DNA of 64,000 bases from Marinobacter orientalis (GTDB lineage: Bacteria; Pseudomonadota; Gammaproteobacteria; Pseudomonadales; Oleiphilaceae). The notes beneath the pieces were generated by a model, which was not told the origin of the DNA, did no database searches, and saw only the letters and a list, made by a program, of their open reading frames with translations. Location of the stretch: positions 1 to 64,000 of the forward strand of contig NZ_SRZX01000001.1 of the NCBI RefSeq assembly GCF_004792665.1, in the 5' to 3' direction. The translations under genes were made by a program, and so were the position numbers. Below are positions 34,524 through 45,471 of this stretch, one piece after another (position 1 is the stretch's first letter; every line of letters starts with the position of its first letter).

Positions 34524-34889
34524 TTACAAAGGGGCTTTGCCGTCATTCAGGGCCAGTGCCCCTTTAACGATGCGGTAAATGATCCAGATGGATATGCCCA
34601 GCAGTACAAACCAGCCAATGATCAGGGGCGTGGTCACAATGCCGACAACGGTCCATAACAGTCCTATCCAGAAGGTACGGATCTGCCAGCGGAAATGCGG
34701 CTCTATCCAGGTGTTCCTGACATCATCAAGCTTGACGTAGTTGATGATAACGCCTGCAAGGCCGGTGATTCCCCCCACGAAAAATGATAACGCCTGGAGG
34801 ATATAGACCAGAACTGCAAGGTTGCGACCGGGCTCCTCACGGCGGGCCAGCGGGTCATCGTCTGCGGGGATATATTCAGGCTCGGACAA
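34524..34889 (-). CDS. DUF4870 (Tic20-like) small membrane protein
   Basis: A 121-residue protein with three or four hydrophobic segments: VLVYILQALSFFVGGITGLA, then FRWQIRTFWIGLLWTVVGIV, then IIGWFVLLGISIWIIYRIVK. The pattern and the segment HFRWQIRTFW match DUF4870-type proteins. The function is unknown. It converges with the MFS gene (10-base gap). Confidence 0.82.
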   Translation of the reverse strand: MSEPEYIPADDDPLARREEPGRNLAVLVYILQALSFFVGGITGLAGVIINYVKLDDVRNTWIEPHFRWQIRTFWIGLLWTVVGIVTTPLIIGWFVLLGISIWIIYRIVKGALALNDGKAPL

Positions 34890-34954
34890 GGGGCTCTCCT
34901 TTTACTGCGTGCGGGAAAGTGTATCACAGCACCCGGGCCTGAAAACCGGGGCGT

Positions 34955-36595
34955 TCAGTGACTCTCCGGCTTGTAACCCAGGCGGAACCCGCCCCAGTGC
35001 CTGCCATTCACGTAGATCGGAACCGACAGGTCGTGCATGATTTCTCCGGTATCCCGACGGTAGGTCTGTAGCAGCATACTCTGGGTATGGCAGCCACAAC
35101 GGGCGCCGGTGCGGTCGTTGAACAACCGCTTGCTGCGGCTCTTCACCAGGTCCACTTCCGGGTCGCCGGTTGGAGCATGGGCAAATTCACGGTTATGGGT
35201 GGGCACATAGCCATCTGGCGCTGAAGCGATTGCATACACCATGGACGGGTGGGCCGCCTTTACCGATTCCTGCACAGACGGCAGCTGCTGGTCCGTGAAC
35301 CGGTCATAACTGCTTGAATATTTCCGGGGATCGGTATTGGCTATGGGTTCCCTCTTGTTATCAAAGAGCGCGTTCTGTGACAGCTGTCCGTCAGCAACGG
35401 CCTGCTCGAAGATCTGGCCAATCCGGTCCGCTCCCTGTCGCGCCTGATCATAGAAAGCCCGGTGATAGCTTTCATCGCTGTTCAGTGCGAACGCAGCATT
35501 GGCTTCTTCCGCCAGCTCCATCAGGGTCGCCGCCTGCTGGGCAAGGGAGGCCACACTTGAATCGCTCTCGGTGATCTGGTCGCGAACCGTTTCAATGGCA
35601 CCAGACACCTGCTGCAGACTCTGTTCGTTGTTCTGGTCAATCTCAGCAATACGTGCCACCTGCTGCTGGACGCGGTCGGATTGATCACGGATCTGATCCA
35701 GGCGCTCACCAACACTCTCGACGGATTCCAGGCCGGTCTCCACGCTTTTGGCAAGATCTTCAATCCGTGAAACAATCAGCGAGGTGTCAGACCTTATTTC
35801 CTGAAGTGTTTCTGCCACTTCACCGGTTGCCTGCGCGGTTCGACCGGCCAGTTGCCTGACCTCATCGGCAACAACTGCGAACCCACGGCCCTGGTCTCCC
35901 GCACGGGCCGCTTCAATGGCCGCGTTCAGGGCGAGCAGGTTGGTCTGTTCTGCAATTCCCTGGATGGTGGTGGTGACTCCCTGGATCTTGTTGGACTTTT
36001 CGTTCAGCTCCTGGATCAGCCTCAGGTTCTCACCGGACTGCTCATGCACAGCCCGCACACTCTCTATTGCAAATGTCAGCGCTTCCCGGCCTTCGGTACT
36101 CACCTGACGATTCTGCAGGGCCATGGTCGCGGCATCAGTGGCCTGCTGGGCGGATTCACGCACACTGTCCGTAATCTGACCGGCATACTCAGCCATCTGG
36201 GAGGTTTCAGTGACCTGACGGTCCAGGCGAACCTTTAACTGGTCTGCTGCAAAAGATACCTGGGCAGCGGAAATCGCACTCTTGTCGGCACTGCCGGACA
36301 GCGCCTCAATCAGGGCTCGGCCGGCTTTTGCCTCGGCAAGAAGACCTGCACACTGCTGCCCCAGGGGGCTATCGTCAGACAGTTCCCCTGCATTCAACTG
36401 TCTGATTGCGCGCTCTACCGGTTCCAGTATCCGCAATACCAGATAGCCCGTGGCAACCACCAGGCCAACGATCAGGCCAATCAGAACGGACGAGCTGTCC
36501 AGTCCTATCAAAGGCGCCCCCAGCGTGGCTGTGATGGTGACAACAACGGCAACCAATGCCCCGATGAAAAGAACTGGTCGACTGAGAAAGCCCAT
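34955..36595 (-). CDS. Methyl-accepting chemotaxis protein with extra C-terminal module
   Basis: A 546-residue chemoreceptor from ATG 36595 (GAGG 5 bases upstream). Two N-terminal membrane helices at about 7-25 and 33-55 are separated by only a few residues, so there is no periplasmic sensor domain and no clear HAMP. The cytoplasmic signalling domain carries the highly conserved hairpin tip [18 protein letters not shown]. After it, a ~130-residue C-terminal module follows ([20 protein letters not shown] … [31 protein letters not shown]) of a type seen in other gammaproteobacterial receptors. In place of the usual RAARNTKP-like segment it has RCGCHTQS. This module is likely the sensory part. 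Confidence 0.9.
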   Translation of the reverse strand: MGFLSRPVLFIGALVAVVVTITATLGAPLIGLDSSSVLIGLIVGLVVATGYLVLRILEPVERAIRQLNAGELSDDSPLGQQCAGLLAEAKAGRALIEALSGSADKSAISAAQVSFAADQLKVRLDRQVTETSQMAEYAGQITDSVRESAQQATDAATMALQNRQVSTEGREALTFAIESVRAVHEQSGENLRLIQELNEKSNKIQGVTTTIQGIAEQTNLLALNAAIEAARAGDQGRGFAVVADEVRQLAGRTAQATGEVAETLQEIRSDTSLIVSRIEDLAKSVETGLESVESVGERLDQIRDQSDRVQQQVARIAEIDQNNEQSLQQVSGAIETVRDQITESDSSVASLAQQAATLMELAEEANAAFALNSDESYHRAFYDQARQGADRIGQIFEQAVADGQLSQNALFDNKREPIANTDPRKYSSSYDRFTDQQLPSVQESVKAAHPSMVYAIASAPDGYVPTHNREFAHAPTGDPEVDLVKSRSKRLFNDRTGARCGCHTQSMLLQTYRRDTGEIMHDLSVPIYVNGRHWGGFRLGYKPESH

Positions 36596-36732
36596 GGATA
36601 CCTCGTTATTATCATTATTAATGAATACATCTTTATTGACGATCATCCGTGAGAGTAATGAATTGGCCTGTATTAATAACTGCTACTTTAGTTCACCGCA
36701 ATTGCTTTACGGCAGGCAGCTACAAATCTGAA

Positions 36733-36783
36733 ACAAAAAAACGCAATCCGGAGACTTCCAGGCAGAAGAATCCGGATTGCGTT
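36733..36783 (-). terminator. Intrinsic terminator of the phoX-like gene
   Basis: On the minus strand: stem acgcaatccgga / tccggattgcgt, 18-base loop, then TTTTTTTG. It lies 27 bases past the phosphatase stop codon and before the chemoreceptor start. Confidence 0.85.
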
Positions 36784-36809
36784 CAGGTCCGACCGGCGAT
36801 CCTGGCGCC

Positions 36810-38834
36810 TCAGGCGCCCACAACACCACCGTCATCGCGGGTGATAATTACGGTCGAGTCACGTGGATGATCGCCCTCAGTGCCGGCAGGCCAGTCGGAA
36901 CGTGGATGCTGGATATTGACGAACATGGTCTTCACATCCGGCGTGGTGACTACGCCAGTTACTTCACAGCCGACAGGCCCGACAAAGAAGCGCCTGATTT
37001 CACGGGTCTCCGGGTTCGCGGCCAGCATCATGTTGTTCTGGTATGGTGCGGCATCCGAACCGTCAGTCTGTATCCACAGACGGCCGTTATAGTCGAACCA
37101 CAGACCATCCGGGCTGTTGAAGATATTGTCATCGGTCAGGGAAACAATAACCTGATCATCAACAACGGTTTCCGTACCCTGCTCACCAGCGAATACAAAG
37201 ATATCCCAGTCAAAACGGCTGGCAGCATGATTGTCGCCCTCTTCGCTCCATCGAATGATATGGCCTGTGGTGTTATTTGCATTCGGGTTGGCAGCGTTCA
37301 CCTGCTCTTCGGTGCGTCGGGAATTGTTGGTCAGGGTGAAATAGACCTGGCCGGAATCGGGGTCCACAGCACCCCACTCAGGGCGATCCATCGGGGTCGC
37401 TCCAGCAATATCAGCAGCAAGACGGGTGTTCAGTAAAACATCGGCCTGGTTTTCAAAACCATCGAAATCGACGCTGCCAACCGTCGTGCCAACAGCAGAC
37501 CTCACTTTGTTGGCAAATCCGGCGTCATCCAATGACAACGGCAACCAGTCACCCGAGCCATCTTCGTTGAAGCGCGCAACATACAGGGTGCCTTCGTCCA
37601 GCAGATAACCGCCGGCAGTCGCTGCGTAATAGGGCGTGGACGAAACGAATTTGTAGATGTACTCAAACCGGGAGTCATCCCCGGAGTAACAGACCACCGA
37701 TTCACCCTCCCTGACCGGCGCGAAAATGACGCCTTCGTGCCCAAAGCGGCCAAGAGCGGTGCGCTTTTGTGGCTTGCTTTCGGGAGTAAACGGATCGATT
37801 TCTACCATGTAACCGTAGGTGTTGGCTTCGTTGCGATAATCGGCTGTTGCGGTGTCGCCCTTCGGCGTTATATTGAAGCGCACATATTCGTCAGCACCAT
37901 TGTCGGCCAGTTCCCAGTCATATCGGGATGTATCATCGACACCATGGCGTGTCTGTTCGCGTGGACGGTCGGTATCGGCATTCCTGAAATAGCCGTGCCA
38001 ATTCTCCTCAGCCGCCAGATAGGTTCCCCATGGTGTTGGCCCCATGGCGCAGTTATTCACAGTGCCACGGGTTTCAGTGCCATCAGCACTGTATTTGGTG
38101 ACAAGCTTTCCGTACCCGCGCAGCGGTCCGCGGATATCCATCCCGGTATTACCGGTAATGCGTCGGTTAAAGGGGCTTCCAAAGACGATGTCCCAGGTGC
38201 CTTCGCTGTCACGCTTGATGTGCACAACCGACACGCCATGGGCGGCAATTTCCTTACGGACTTCATCGGCCGGACGAACACCACCGTTATCGGCAGCCCT
38301 GGTCGGGCCATCAGGGTGCAGTGCCTTCTGGTTGATATATTCATGGTTCATCACCAGCAGACCTTCGCTGGAACTGTTACCTCCAGCCTTCTGATCAATC
38401 GGGAAGAAATGAAGGCCATCATGATGCATGCCAACCTGCTGCTCCTGATCGGCCCCGGAGTTTGATGCGTCTGCCTTGAACTCAGGGTAAGAACCGGTAA
38501 TCGGCGTGCCCCAGGGCAGAAATGCCCGGGAAGAATAACCCTCCGGAACCACAACCCGGTTCTCTGAAGATACCGGGACAGCCCTGAAACCCAGATCTGT
38601 TGCAGAGGCATTCCCGCTCGTCGTGGCACTATCGTTGCTGTTGCTGTCGCTGCCGCAGCCAGCAAGACCTAACCCCATGACGCTGGCAAGAGCCGCGCCA
38701 ACGCTGCCTTTCATCAGGGTACGTCGCTGCATTCGTGCCTGCAGCACGTGCGCAAAGGAAGTGTTATCAGAGTGGTTTACAACGGGCTCGTAATTGGGAT
38801 CCAGATAGTCCGGATCCAGGTCATGCTTTGCCAT
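36810..38834 (-). CDS. PhoX-family (DUF839) alkaline phosphatase
   Basis: A 674-residue secreted phosphatase from ATG 38834 (GACAGGA upstream). A Tat-type signal (QRRTLMKGSVG, arginines at 37-38) precedes a hydrophobic stretch ending in GLAGCGSD. The DUF839 body shows GLLVMNHEYINQ, NNCAMGPTPWGTYLAAEENW (metal-site Cys/Glu segment), FGHEGVIFAPVREG, DRPEWGAVDPDSGQVYFTLT and the C-terminal GPVGCEVTGVVTTPDVKTMF. PhoX enzymes bind iron and calcium and release phosphate from organic phosphates when phosphate is scarce. No pho box was identified with confidence. Confidence 0.93.
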   Translation of the reverse strand: MAKHDLDPDYLDPNYEPVVNHSDNTSFAHVLQARMQRRTLMKGSVGAALASVMGLGLAGCGSDSNSNDSATTSGNASATDLGFRAVPVSSENRVVVPEGYSSRAFLPWGTPITGSYPEFKADASNSGADQEQQVGMHHDGLHFFPIDQKAGGNSSSEGLLVMNHEYINQKALHPDGPTRAADNGGVRPADEVRKEIAAHGVSVVHIKRDSEGTWDIVFGSPFNRRITGNTGMDIRGPLRGYGKLVTKYSADGTETRGTVNNCAMGPTPWGTYLAAEENWHGYFRNADTDRPREQTRHGVDDTSRYDWELADNGADEYVRFNITPKGDTATADYRNEANTYGYMVEIDPFTPESKPQKRTALGRFGHEGVIFAPVREGESVVCYSGDDSRFEYIYKFVSSTPYYAATAGGYLLDEGTLYVARFNEDGSGDWLPLSLDDAGFANKVRSAVGTTVGSVDFDGFENQADVLLNTRLAADIAGATPMDRPEWGAVDPDSGQVYFTLTNNSRRTEEQVNAANPNANNTTGHIIRWSEEGDNHAASRFDWDIFVFAGEQGTETVVDDQVIVSLTDDNIFNSPDGLWFDYNGRLWIQTDGSDAAPYQNNMMLAANPETREIRRFFVGPVGCEVTGVVTTPDVKTMFVNIQHPRSDWPAGTEGDHPRDSTVIITRDDGGVVGA

Positions 38835-38947
38835 GGTCCTGTCTCTCTCAGGTGGTTTATAGGTGTTGCCGAGAACCCATTGTCGAAGCCACAAGTGACA
38901 GATTGCGGACAGCCAGAAGTCAGTTTCTTTAACGTTTTTTTACAGGC

Positions 38948-38983
38948 CAAAAAAAACCTGCTCCCTCAGGGGCAGGCTTTTTG
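38948..38983 (-). terminator. Intrinsic terminator of the acidic lipoprotein gene
   Basis: On the minus strand: aaaagcctgcccctgaggga followed by gcaggttttttttgg, a GC-rich stem with a T8 tract, 55 bases after the stop codon at 39038. Confidence 0.82.
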
Positions 38984-39037
38984 CCGGCTATGCGACTATT
39001 CGAGGCTATCGCTAACCCCGATAAAGGTCGGAAGACC

Positions 39038-39340
39038 TTACTGCATGGAATCACCTGCCTCTTCAGCAGCTTCCCCGATCTCCTCACCAGCCTCTTCAGC
39101 TGCTTCACCGGTTTCTTCAGCAGCGTCACCGGCAGCATCCTTGGTTTCGTCCCAGGCACTGTCATTCTGGCCGGTTGCGTCTTCGTAGGTTTCTTCGGCC
39201 GCATCACCGGCGTCGTCCGCCATATCCTCGACGTTATCGCCGGCTTCCTCGAAATCTGCGCCTTCGTTGTCGTCCTGGCTGCAGGCCGCGAGGCCCAGCG
39301 TCATCAGCAGAGCCAGTGCGCTCAGTGTCAGCTTGTTCAT
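39038..39340 (-). CDS. Small acidic low-complexity lipoprotein
   Basis: A 100-residue protein from ATG 39340 (MNKLTLSALALLMTLGLAAC). The lipobox LAAC puts the lipidated Cys at 20. The mature part is built of Glu, Asp, Ala and Gly with repeats such as AAEETGEAAEEAGEEIGEAA and no aromatic core; it is strongly acidic and either disordered or helical. No family is recognised with certainty; short acidic lipoproteins of this style are common in halophilic and marine gammaproteobacteria. It is monocistronic with its own terminator. Confidence 0.72.
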   Translation of the reverse strand: MNKLTLSALALLMTLGLAACSQDDNEGADFEEAGDNVEDMADDAGDAAEETYEDATGQNDSAWDETKDAAGDAAEETGEAAEEAGEEIGEAAEEAGDSMQ

Positions 39341-39479
39341 AACCATATTCCTTTTTGGTTTGGCGTGTGAAAACAGCAACAACTAGTCTACGGCCACGGG
39401 CAACCCCGGCACAATTACCTGCTGATTACGTTTTTGTTAGTAGCAACAATAGTTTAGGAAAAGCAACAACCTGCTGATA

Positions 39480-39740
39480 TCAATCAGTACAAGCCACTTT
39501 TCTGCCATCGAGAGTCAGTACGTGGTCCAGCCGGATCATATGCCCACGACCCAGCAAAACAAATTCCTGGCCCGCCCTGCTGAACAGGTCCCGGATGATA
39601 TCGTGGGTGGTCTGAATCTGGCCGGCGTCATCGCGGTAGACGACTTCAGCCAGCCTGGATGAGGTCAGATATTCCCTGAGCAGACTGTGAATTTCACAGC
39701 GTACGGGCTGGTAAGCGTTAGAAACAGGTCCGGACGTCAT
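39480..39740 (-). CDS. Rof-like (Rho-binding antiterminator) small protein
   Basis: An 86-residue protein if started at ATG 39740 (MTSGPVSNAYQPVRCEIHSL). The order YQP-x-x-C-x-x-H-x-LL near the start, a beta-rich middle and FVLLGRGHMIRLDHVLTLDG near the end resembles Rof/YaeO, which binds Rho and inhibits termination. A longer form from 39824 would add a hydrophobic, cysteine-containing N-terminus that would send it to the membrane, which does not suit Rof. The family assignment is tentative. Confidence 0.5.
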   Translation of the reverse strand: MTSGPVSNAYQPVRCEIHSLLREYLTSSRLAEVVYRDDAGQIQTTHDIIRDLFSRAGQEFVLLGRGHMIRLDHVLTLDGRKVACTD

Positions 39741-39856
39741 GGCAGGTTTTCCCTGTAGGCACAGACGGGACAGAAAAAATGCCCCGGCGCAGGCGCATAC
39801 AGCGACAACCCGGAGCATGCCCACAGTCTGGTTCAGATCGGGTCAGTCTGCCAGTT

Positions 39857-41659
39857 TCAGAACCATTCCGGCTTCATGTTCATGCAGGTGTCGTCCTGAT
39901 TCCTCAGCAGCACCAGGTCCTGAGCCACGGTTGGCAACTCCCAGTGGAAGAAGTACTGGGCGGCCTGCAGTTTGCCCTGGTAGAAACTGCGTTCGTCATC
40001 ACTGTTTGCCAGGTCCAGCGCCCTGGCAGCAGCGTTGGCCTGACGCAGCCACATCCAGGATACAATAATGTGGCCGAACAGATGCAGGTAGCAGGAGGCG
40101 TTAGCCAGAACGCGGTCCGGATCTTCCGACATCAGGGACTTGCCCAGGCTCTGGGTGACCTTGACGGCCTGCTGCAGGGTTTCGCTGAGGGAAAGCGCCC
40201 ACTGCTGGCAGCGATCGGTGGTGGCGGCTTCCAGATCCACCTGCATTTCCTGCATCAGTAACTGCAGGCCGTGACTCTGATCCTGCCAGATCTTCCGGCC
40301 CAGCAGGTCCAGCGCCTGGATGCCGTTGGTGCCTTCGTGGATCGGATTGAGGCGATTGTCCCGCCAGCACTGTTCCACCGGATATTCACGGGTATAGCCG
40401 GCACCACCATAGACCTGGATGGCCAGATCGTTGGCTCTGGGGCCGTATTCGGACGGCCACGCCTTGATCACCGGAGTCAGCAGGTCCAGCAGTCTGCCGG
40501 CTTCCATCCGCTTTTGCTCGTCCGGGTGGGTGTGCTGGTCGTCGATCAGCCGCGCGCCGTAAAGGCACAGGGCCACGCCGCCTTCGCTATAGGCCTTCTG
40601 TGCCAGCAACATGCGGCGAACGTCTGCATGTTCAATGATCGGCACCTGCGGTGCTTGCGGGTTCTTTTCCGACGGTTTGCGGCCCTGCAGGCGGTCCCTG
40701 GCATACTCAAGGCTGTGCATGTAGCCGCGGTAGCCAATCACGGCGGCACCAAAGCCGACACCAATGCGGGCTTCATTCATCATCTGGAACATGTACTTGA
40801 GGCCCTGGTGAGGCTCTCCGACCAGATAGCCGTGGCAGGGCTCATCGTCGCCGAAACTGAGCGCGGTGGAGGTGGTGCCACGATAACCCAGCTTGTGAAT
40901 CAGACCTGCCAGATTCACGCCGTTGCGCTCTTTCGGGTTGCCGTCTTCATCGACTATGACTTTCGGGACAATAAACAGGGAGATACCCTTCACCCCTGGT
41001 GGTGCACCCTTGATCTTGGCCAGCACCATGTGAACGATATTGTCGGTAATGGACTGCTCACCGCCAGAGATATAGATCTTGGCGCCCTTGATCAGGTAGT
41101 GCCCTTCCTCTGTCGGAGACGCCGAGGTGCGGATATCCGCCAGTGATGAGCCGGCATGGGGCTCTGTCAGTGCCATGGTGCCGCTGAAGCGGCCGCTGAG
41201 CATGTGGGGCAGAAAGGTGTTTTTCTGCTGGTCACTGCCGAACACACGGATCAGGTTGGCGGCGGCCGTCGTCAGGAAGGGGTAGCCTGCGGTGCCGGGG
41301 TTGGCTGCGGTGAAGAAGCCGTTACAGGCAGACATTACGGATTCAGGCAGTTGCATGCCACCGAGCTCGTAATCGTAGCGCCCGGCGATGAAGCCTGCGT
41401 CGGCATAGGCGTGGAAGGCTTCTTTTACCTGGGGCAGCATTTCTATATGGCCATCCACAAAGCGGGGCTCGTCTTTGTCGGCGGCGCTGTTGTGGGTGGC
41501 GAATTTGTCGCGGGCGATCCTGTCGGCGGTTTCGATGACGGCATCGAAGGTGTCGCGGCTGTGTTCGCTGAAGCGTTCGCGTTCACTGAGGCTTTCGGTA
41601 TCGAGCACTTCGTAGAGCTGGAATGCCAGGTCGCGGCGGTCTATCAGGGTGTCTGTCAT
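39857..41659 (-). CDS. Acyl-CoA dehydrogenase (long form with C-terminal extension)
   Basis: A 600-residue FAD enzyme of the long acyl-CoA dehydrogenase group that includes DmdC-like and PA0506-like proteins. It carries FSGTMALTEPHAGSSLADIR, the FAD/substrate segment YISGGEQSITDNIVHMVLAK and the C-terminal catalytic-side motif VYGGAGYTREYPVEQCWRDN followed by IHEGTNGIQALDLLGRK. It catalyses the first step of beta-oxidation on an acyl-CoA whose chain type is not determined (fatty acyl or methylthiopropionyl). fadH, a crotonase and an acyl-CoA ligase lie within the next 12 kb. Confidence 0.92.
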   Translation of the reverse strand: MTDTLIDRRDLAFQLYEVLDTESLSERERFSEHSRDTFDAVIETADRIARDKFATHNSAADKDEPRFVDGHIEMLPQVKEAFHAYADAGFIAGRYDYELGGMQLPESVMSACNGFFTAANPGTAGYPFLTTAAANLIRVFGSDQQKNTFLPHMLSGRFSGTMALTEPHAGSSLADIRTSASPTEEGHYLIKGAKIYISGGEQSITDNIVHMVLAKIKGAPPGVKGISLFIVPKVIVDEDGNPKERNGVNLAGLIHKLGYRGTTSTALSFGDDEPCHGYLVGEPHQGLKYMFQMMNEARIGVGFGAAVIGYRGYMHSLEYARDRLQGRKPSEKNPQAPQVPIIEHADVRRMLLAQKAYSEGGVALCLYGARLIDDQHTHPDEQKRMEAGRLLDLLTPVIKAWPSEYGPRANDLAIQVYGGAGYTREYPVEQCWRDNRLNPIHEGTNGIQALDLLGRKIWQDQSHGLQLLMQEMQVDLEAATTDRCQQWALSLSETLQQAVKVTQSLGKSLMSEDPDRVLANASCYLHLFGHIIVSWMWLRQANAAARALDLANSDDERSFYQGKLQAAQYFFHWELPTVAQDLVLLRNQDDTCMNMKPEWF

Positions 41660-42027
41660 TGGTGGTCTCCTGTTTATGGCGCATAGCCTCTCATACGGCC
41701 GTTTTTGTTGAAACCGGCGTTAATGACGTAATCATGGTCAAATCCGCCATTTTCCTCGAAATATTTTCTGCAGGTATTCGTCAGAAGGCCACCAGCGGGA
41801 ATTCACCACGCGGCTGGTGACTGATGGCGCCAGGCCCGGCCGGTGTGTCATTGGGAATGACACTGCTTGCAGATGGGGACTGGCGGGATTATCCTGCCGG
41901 CGGTTTGGACGCTAGCGCACCGACACAGCGGTTTGGCCCGGGTTATGCTTGATTTCAGGTACAGGGCCAAAAGCCATTGCCAAACGTAAAAATTATTGAC
42001 ACAGGGTTTCCCGCGGAGGGTAATACC
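41660..42027. other. Intergenic stretch, 368 bases
   Basis: No gene supported. A small perfect hairpin gtgtcatt-ggg-aatgacac lies at 41845-41863. The region holds the promoter of the divergent acyl-CoA dehydrogenase and of the small gene at 42028; I could not pick promoter boxes with confidence. Confidence 0.4.
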
Positions 42028-42192
42028 ATGACAGCACTACAGAAAAACCAGCAAACAGATCTGCTGAGCCGCCTCTACGACATGAAGCAGAAACAGCTGT
42101 TGCAGGCCAGTCAGCAGGCAGACAGCCTCCGTTACCGGGTACTGTCCGCAGAAGCCGATGCCATCAGCGAGGCCCTGAAAGCCATTCGATAA
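42028..42192 (+). CDS. Small hypothetical protein (54 aa)
   Basis: Started at ATG 42028 because GGAGGG lies 8 bases upstream; the frame begins at 41977 without a site. The product is a short, charged, Gln/Lys/Ala-rich helix (LLSRLYDMKQKQLLQASQQA …) with heptad-like leucines, no signal peptide and no known family. The strong ribosome site and codon-like composition suggest it is real. It lies between two divergently related fatty-acid genes but shows no sequence link to them. Confidence 0.55.
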   Translation: MTALQKNQQTDLLSRLYDMKQKQLLQASQQADSLRYRVLSAEADAISEALKAIR

Positions 42193-42277
42193 AGGCAGGC
42201 ACTGTAACAGTAACTGACTGCCCTCAGGGACCGACTGATAAAGACAATCACTATGTGACCAAATTTGTCGCTTCCGA

Positions 42278-44392
<2,115 letters not shown>

Positions 44393-44424
44393 CTACGACG
44401 AATGTATGACACGGAACCGACACT

Positions 44425-45237
44425 ATGAGCGCAGGTGACTCTGAAAGGGTACTTATCAATATCGAGGATGGCATCGCTGTCGTTACCCTGAACCGGCCGG
44501 AAAAATACAATGGCCTGGACATGCCCATGTTTGAGGCGATAACCGGCGCCGCCAAAACGCTGAAGAAAGACCGTAGCGTGCGCGCCATCATCCTGGCGGG
44601 CGCGGGAGAGGCCTTCTGCTCGGGGCTGGATGTAAAAACGGTGTCGAAAAACCCGGTAAATTTTCTCAAGCTGCTGATCAAGCCGGGCCGCAGGATCAGC
44701 AATCTGGCACAGGATGTGGGCTACCTGTGGCGGGATGTGCCGGCACCGGTGATTGCCGTCACACACGGCTACTGTTTTGGCGGGGGCTTCCAGGTGGCGC
44801 TGGGCGCCGATTTCCGGTTTTCCACCGCCGACTGCGAGTTTTCCATAATGGAAAGCAGGTGGGGCCTTATCCCGGACATGAGCCTGACCGTTACCCTGCG
44901 CGAACTGGTTTCCATTGACCTGGCAAAGGAGCTGACCATGACCGCGCGGCGATTCAGTGGCACAGAGGCAAAAGCGATGGGTCTGGTCAGCCGTGTCAGC
45001 GATGATCCGATGGCCGAAGCGCTGGCTTTTGCCCGGGAATTGGCCAGCCGCTCACCGGATGCGGTCGCAGCCAGCAAATTGCTGTTCAATCGAAGCTGGA
45101 ACGCCACTGACAGGGTCGCGCTGGACTGGGAGACCAGACTGCAGAAAAAAGTGCTGGGCCGGGCCAACCAGCGTATTGCTGTCGCGCGAAACTCCGGGTC
45201 GCCAGAGAAGCCGTATCGGGACCGACGGGGTTTCTGA
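44425..45237 (+). CDS. Crotonase/enoyl-CoA hydratase family protein
   Basis: A 270-residue member of the crotonase superfamily. Two oxyanion-hole segments are visible, AGAGEAFCSGLDVK (about 54-67) and THGYCFGGGFQVALGADFRF, followed by ESRWGLIPDMSLT, where hydratases usually have catalytic Glu residues. The glutamates at the usual positions are not clearly both present, so activity could be isomerase- or hydrolase-like rather than hydratase. It is divergent from fadH, which suggests a role in unsaturated fatty acid oxidation. Confidence 0.88.
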   Translation: MSAGDSERVLINIEDGIAVVTLNRPEKYNGLDMPMFEAITGAAKTLKKDRSVRAIILAGAGEAFCSGLDVKTVSKNPVNFLKLLIKPGRRISNLAQDVGYLWRDVPAPVIAVTHGYCFGGGFQVALGADFRFSTADCEFSIMESRWGLIPDMSLTVTLRELVSIDLAKELTMTARRFSGTEAKAMGLVSRVSDDPMAEALAFARELASRSPDAVAASKLLFNRSWNATDRVALDWETRLQKKVLGRANQRIAVARNSGSPEKPYRDRRGF

Positions 45238-45471
45238 GCGGCGGCACTGGCGCTTTGAGGTTTGTCGTTGATCTTGCTCCCCTGCAGAACCGTATTTGAG
45301 CGTCTATCCTGTTACTTTGACGCGCTGCAACCATCTTGCCTTTAATCAAGGTGTCGGATAGGCTCTCAGGCGTCTGAATACAGGGGACCATCAGCAATTC
45401 CTGCGGGTCCGTCTCCATTTTCGGAGCGACCCAGCCGACTTTTACATGCCTGACCGGAGCGCAATCGAACC
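45238..45471. other. Upstream region of the mrp operon
   Basis: 234 bases with no gene supported. It must contain the promoter for mrpA; no clear sigma-70 boxes or riboswitch-like fold was recognised. Confidence 0.35.

Noticed and set aside
35095..35130. Heme c motif in the chemoreceptor C-terminus
   Set aside because: The text is Cys-Gly-Cys-His, not Cys-x-x-Cys-His, and the module is predicted to be cytoplasmic, so covalent heme is unlikely.
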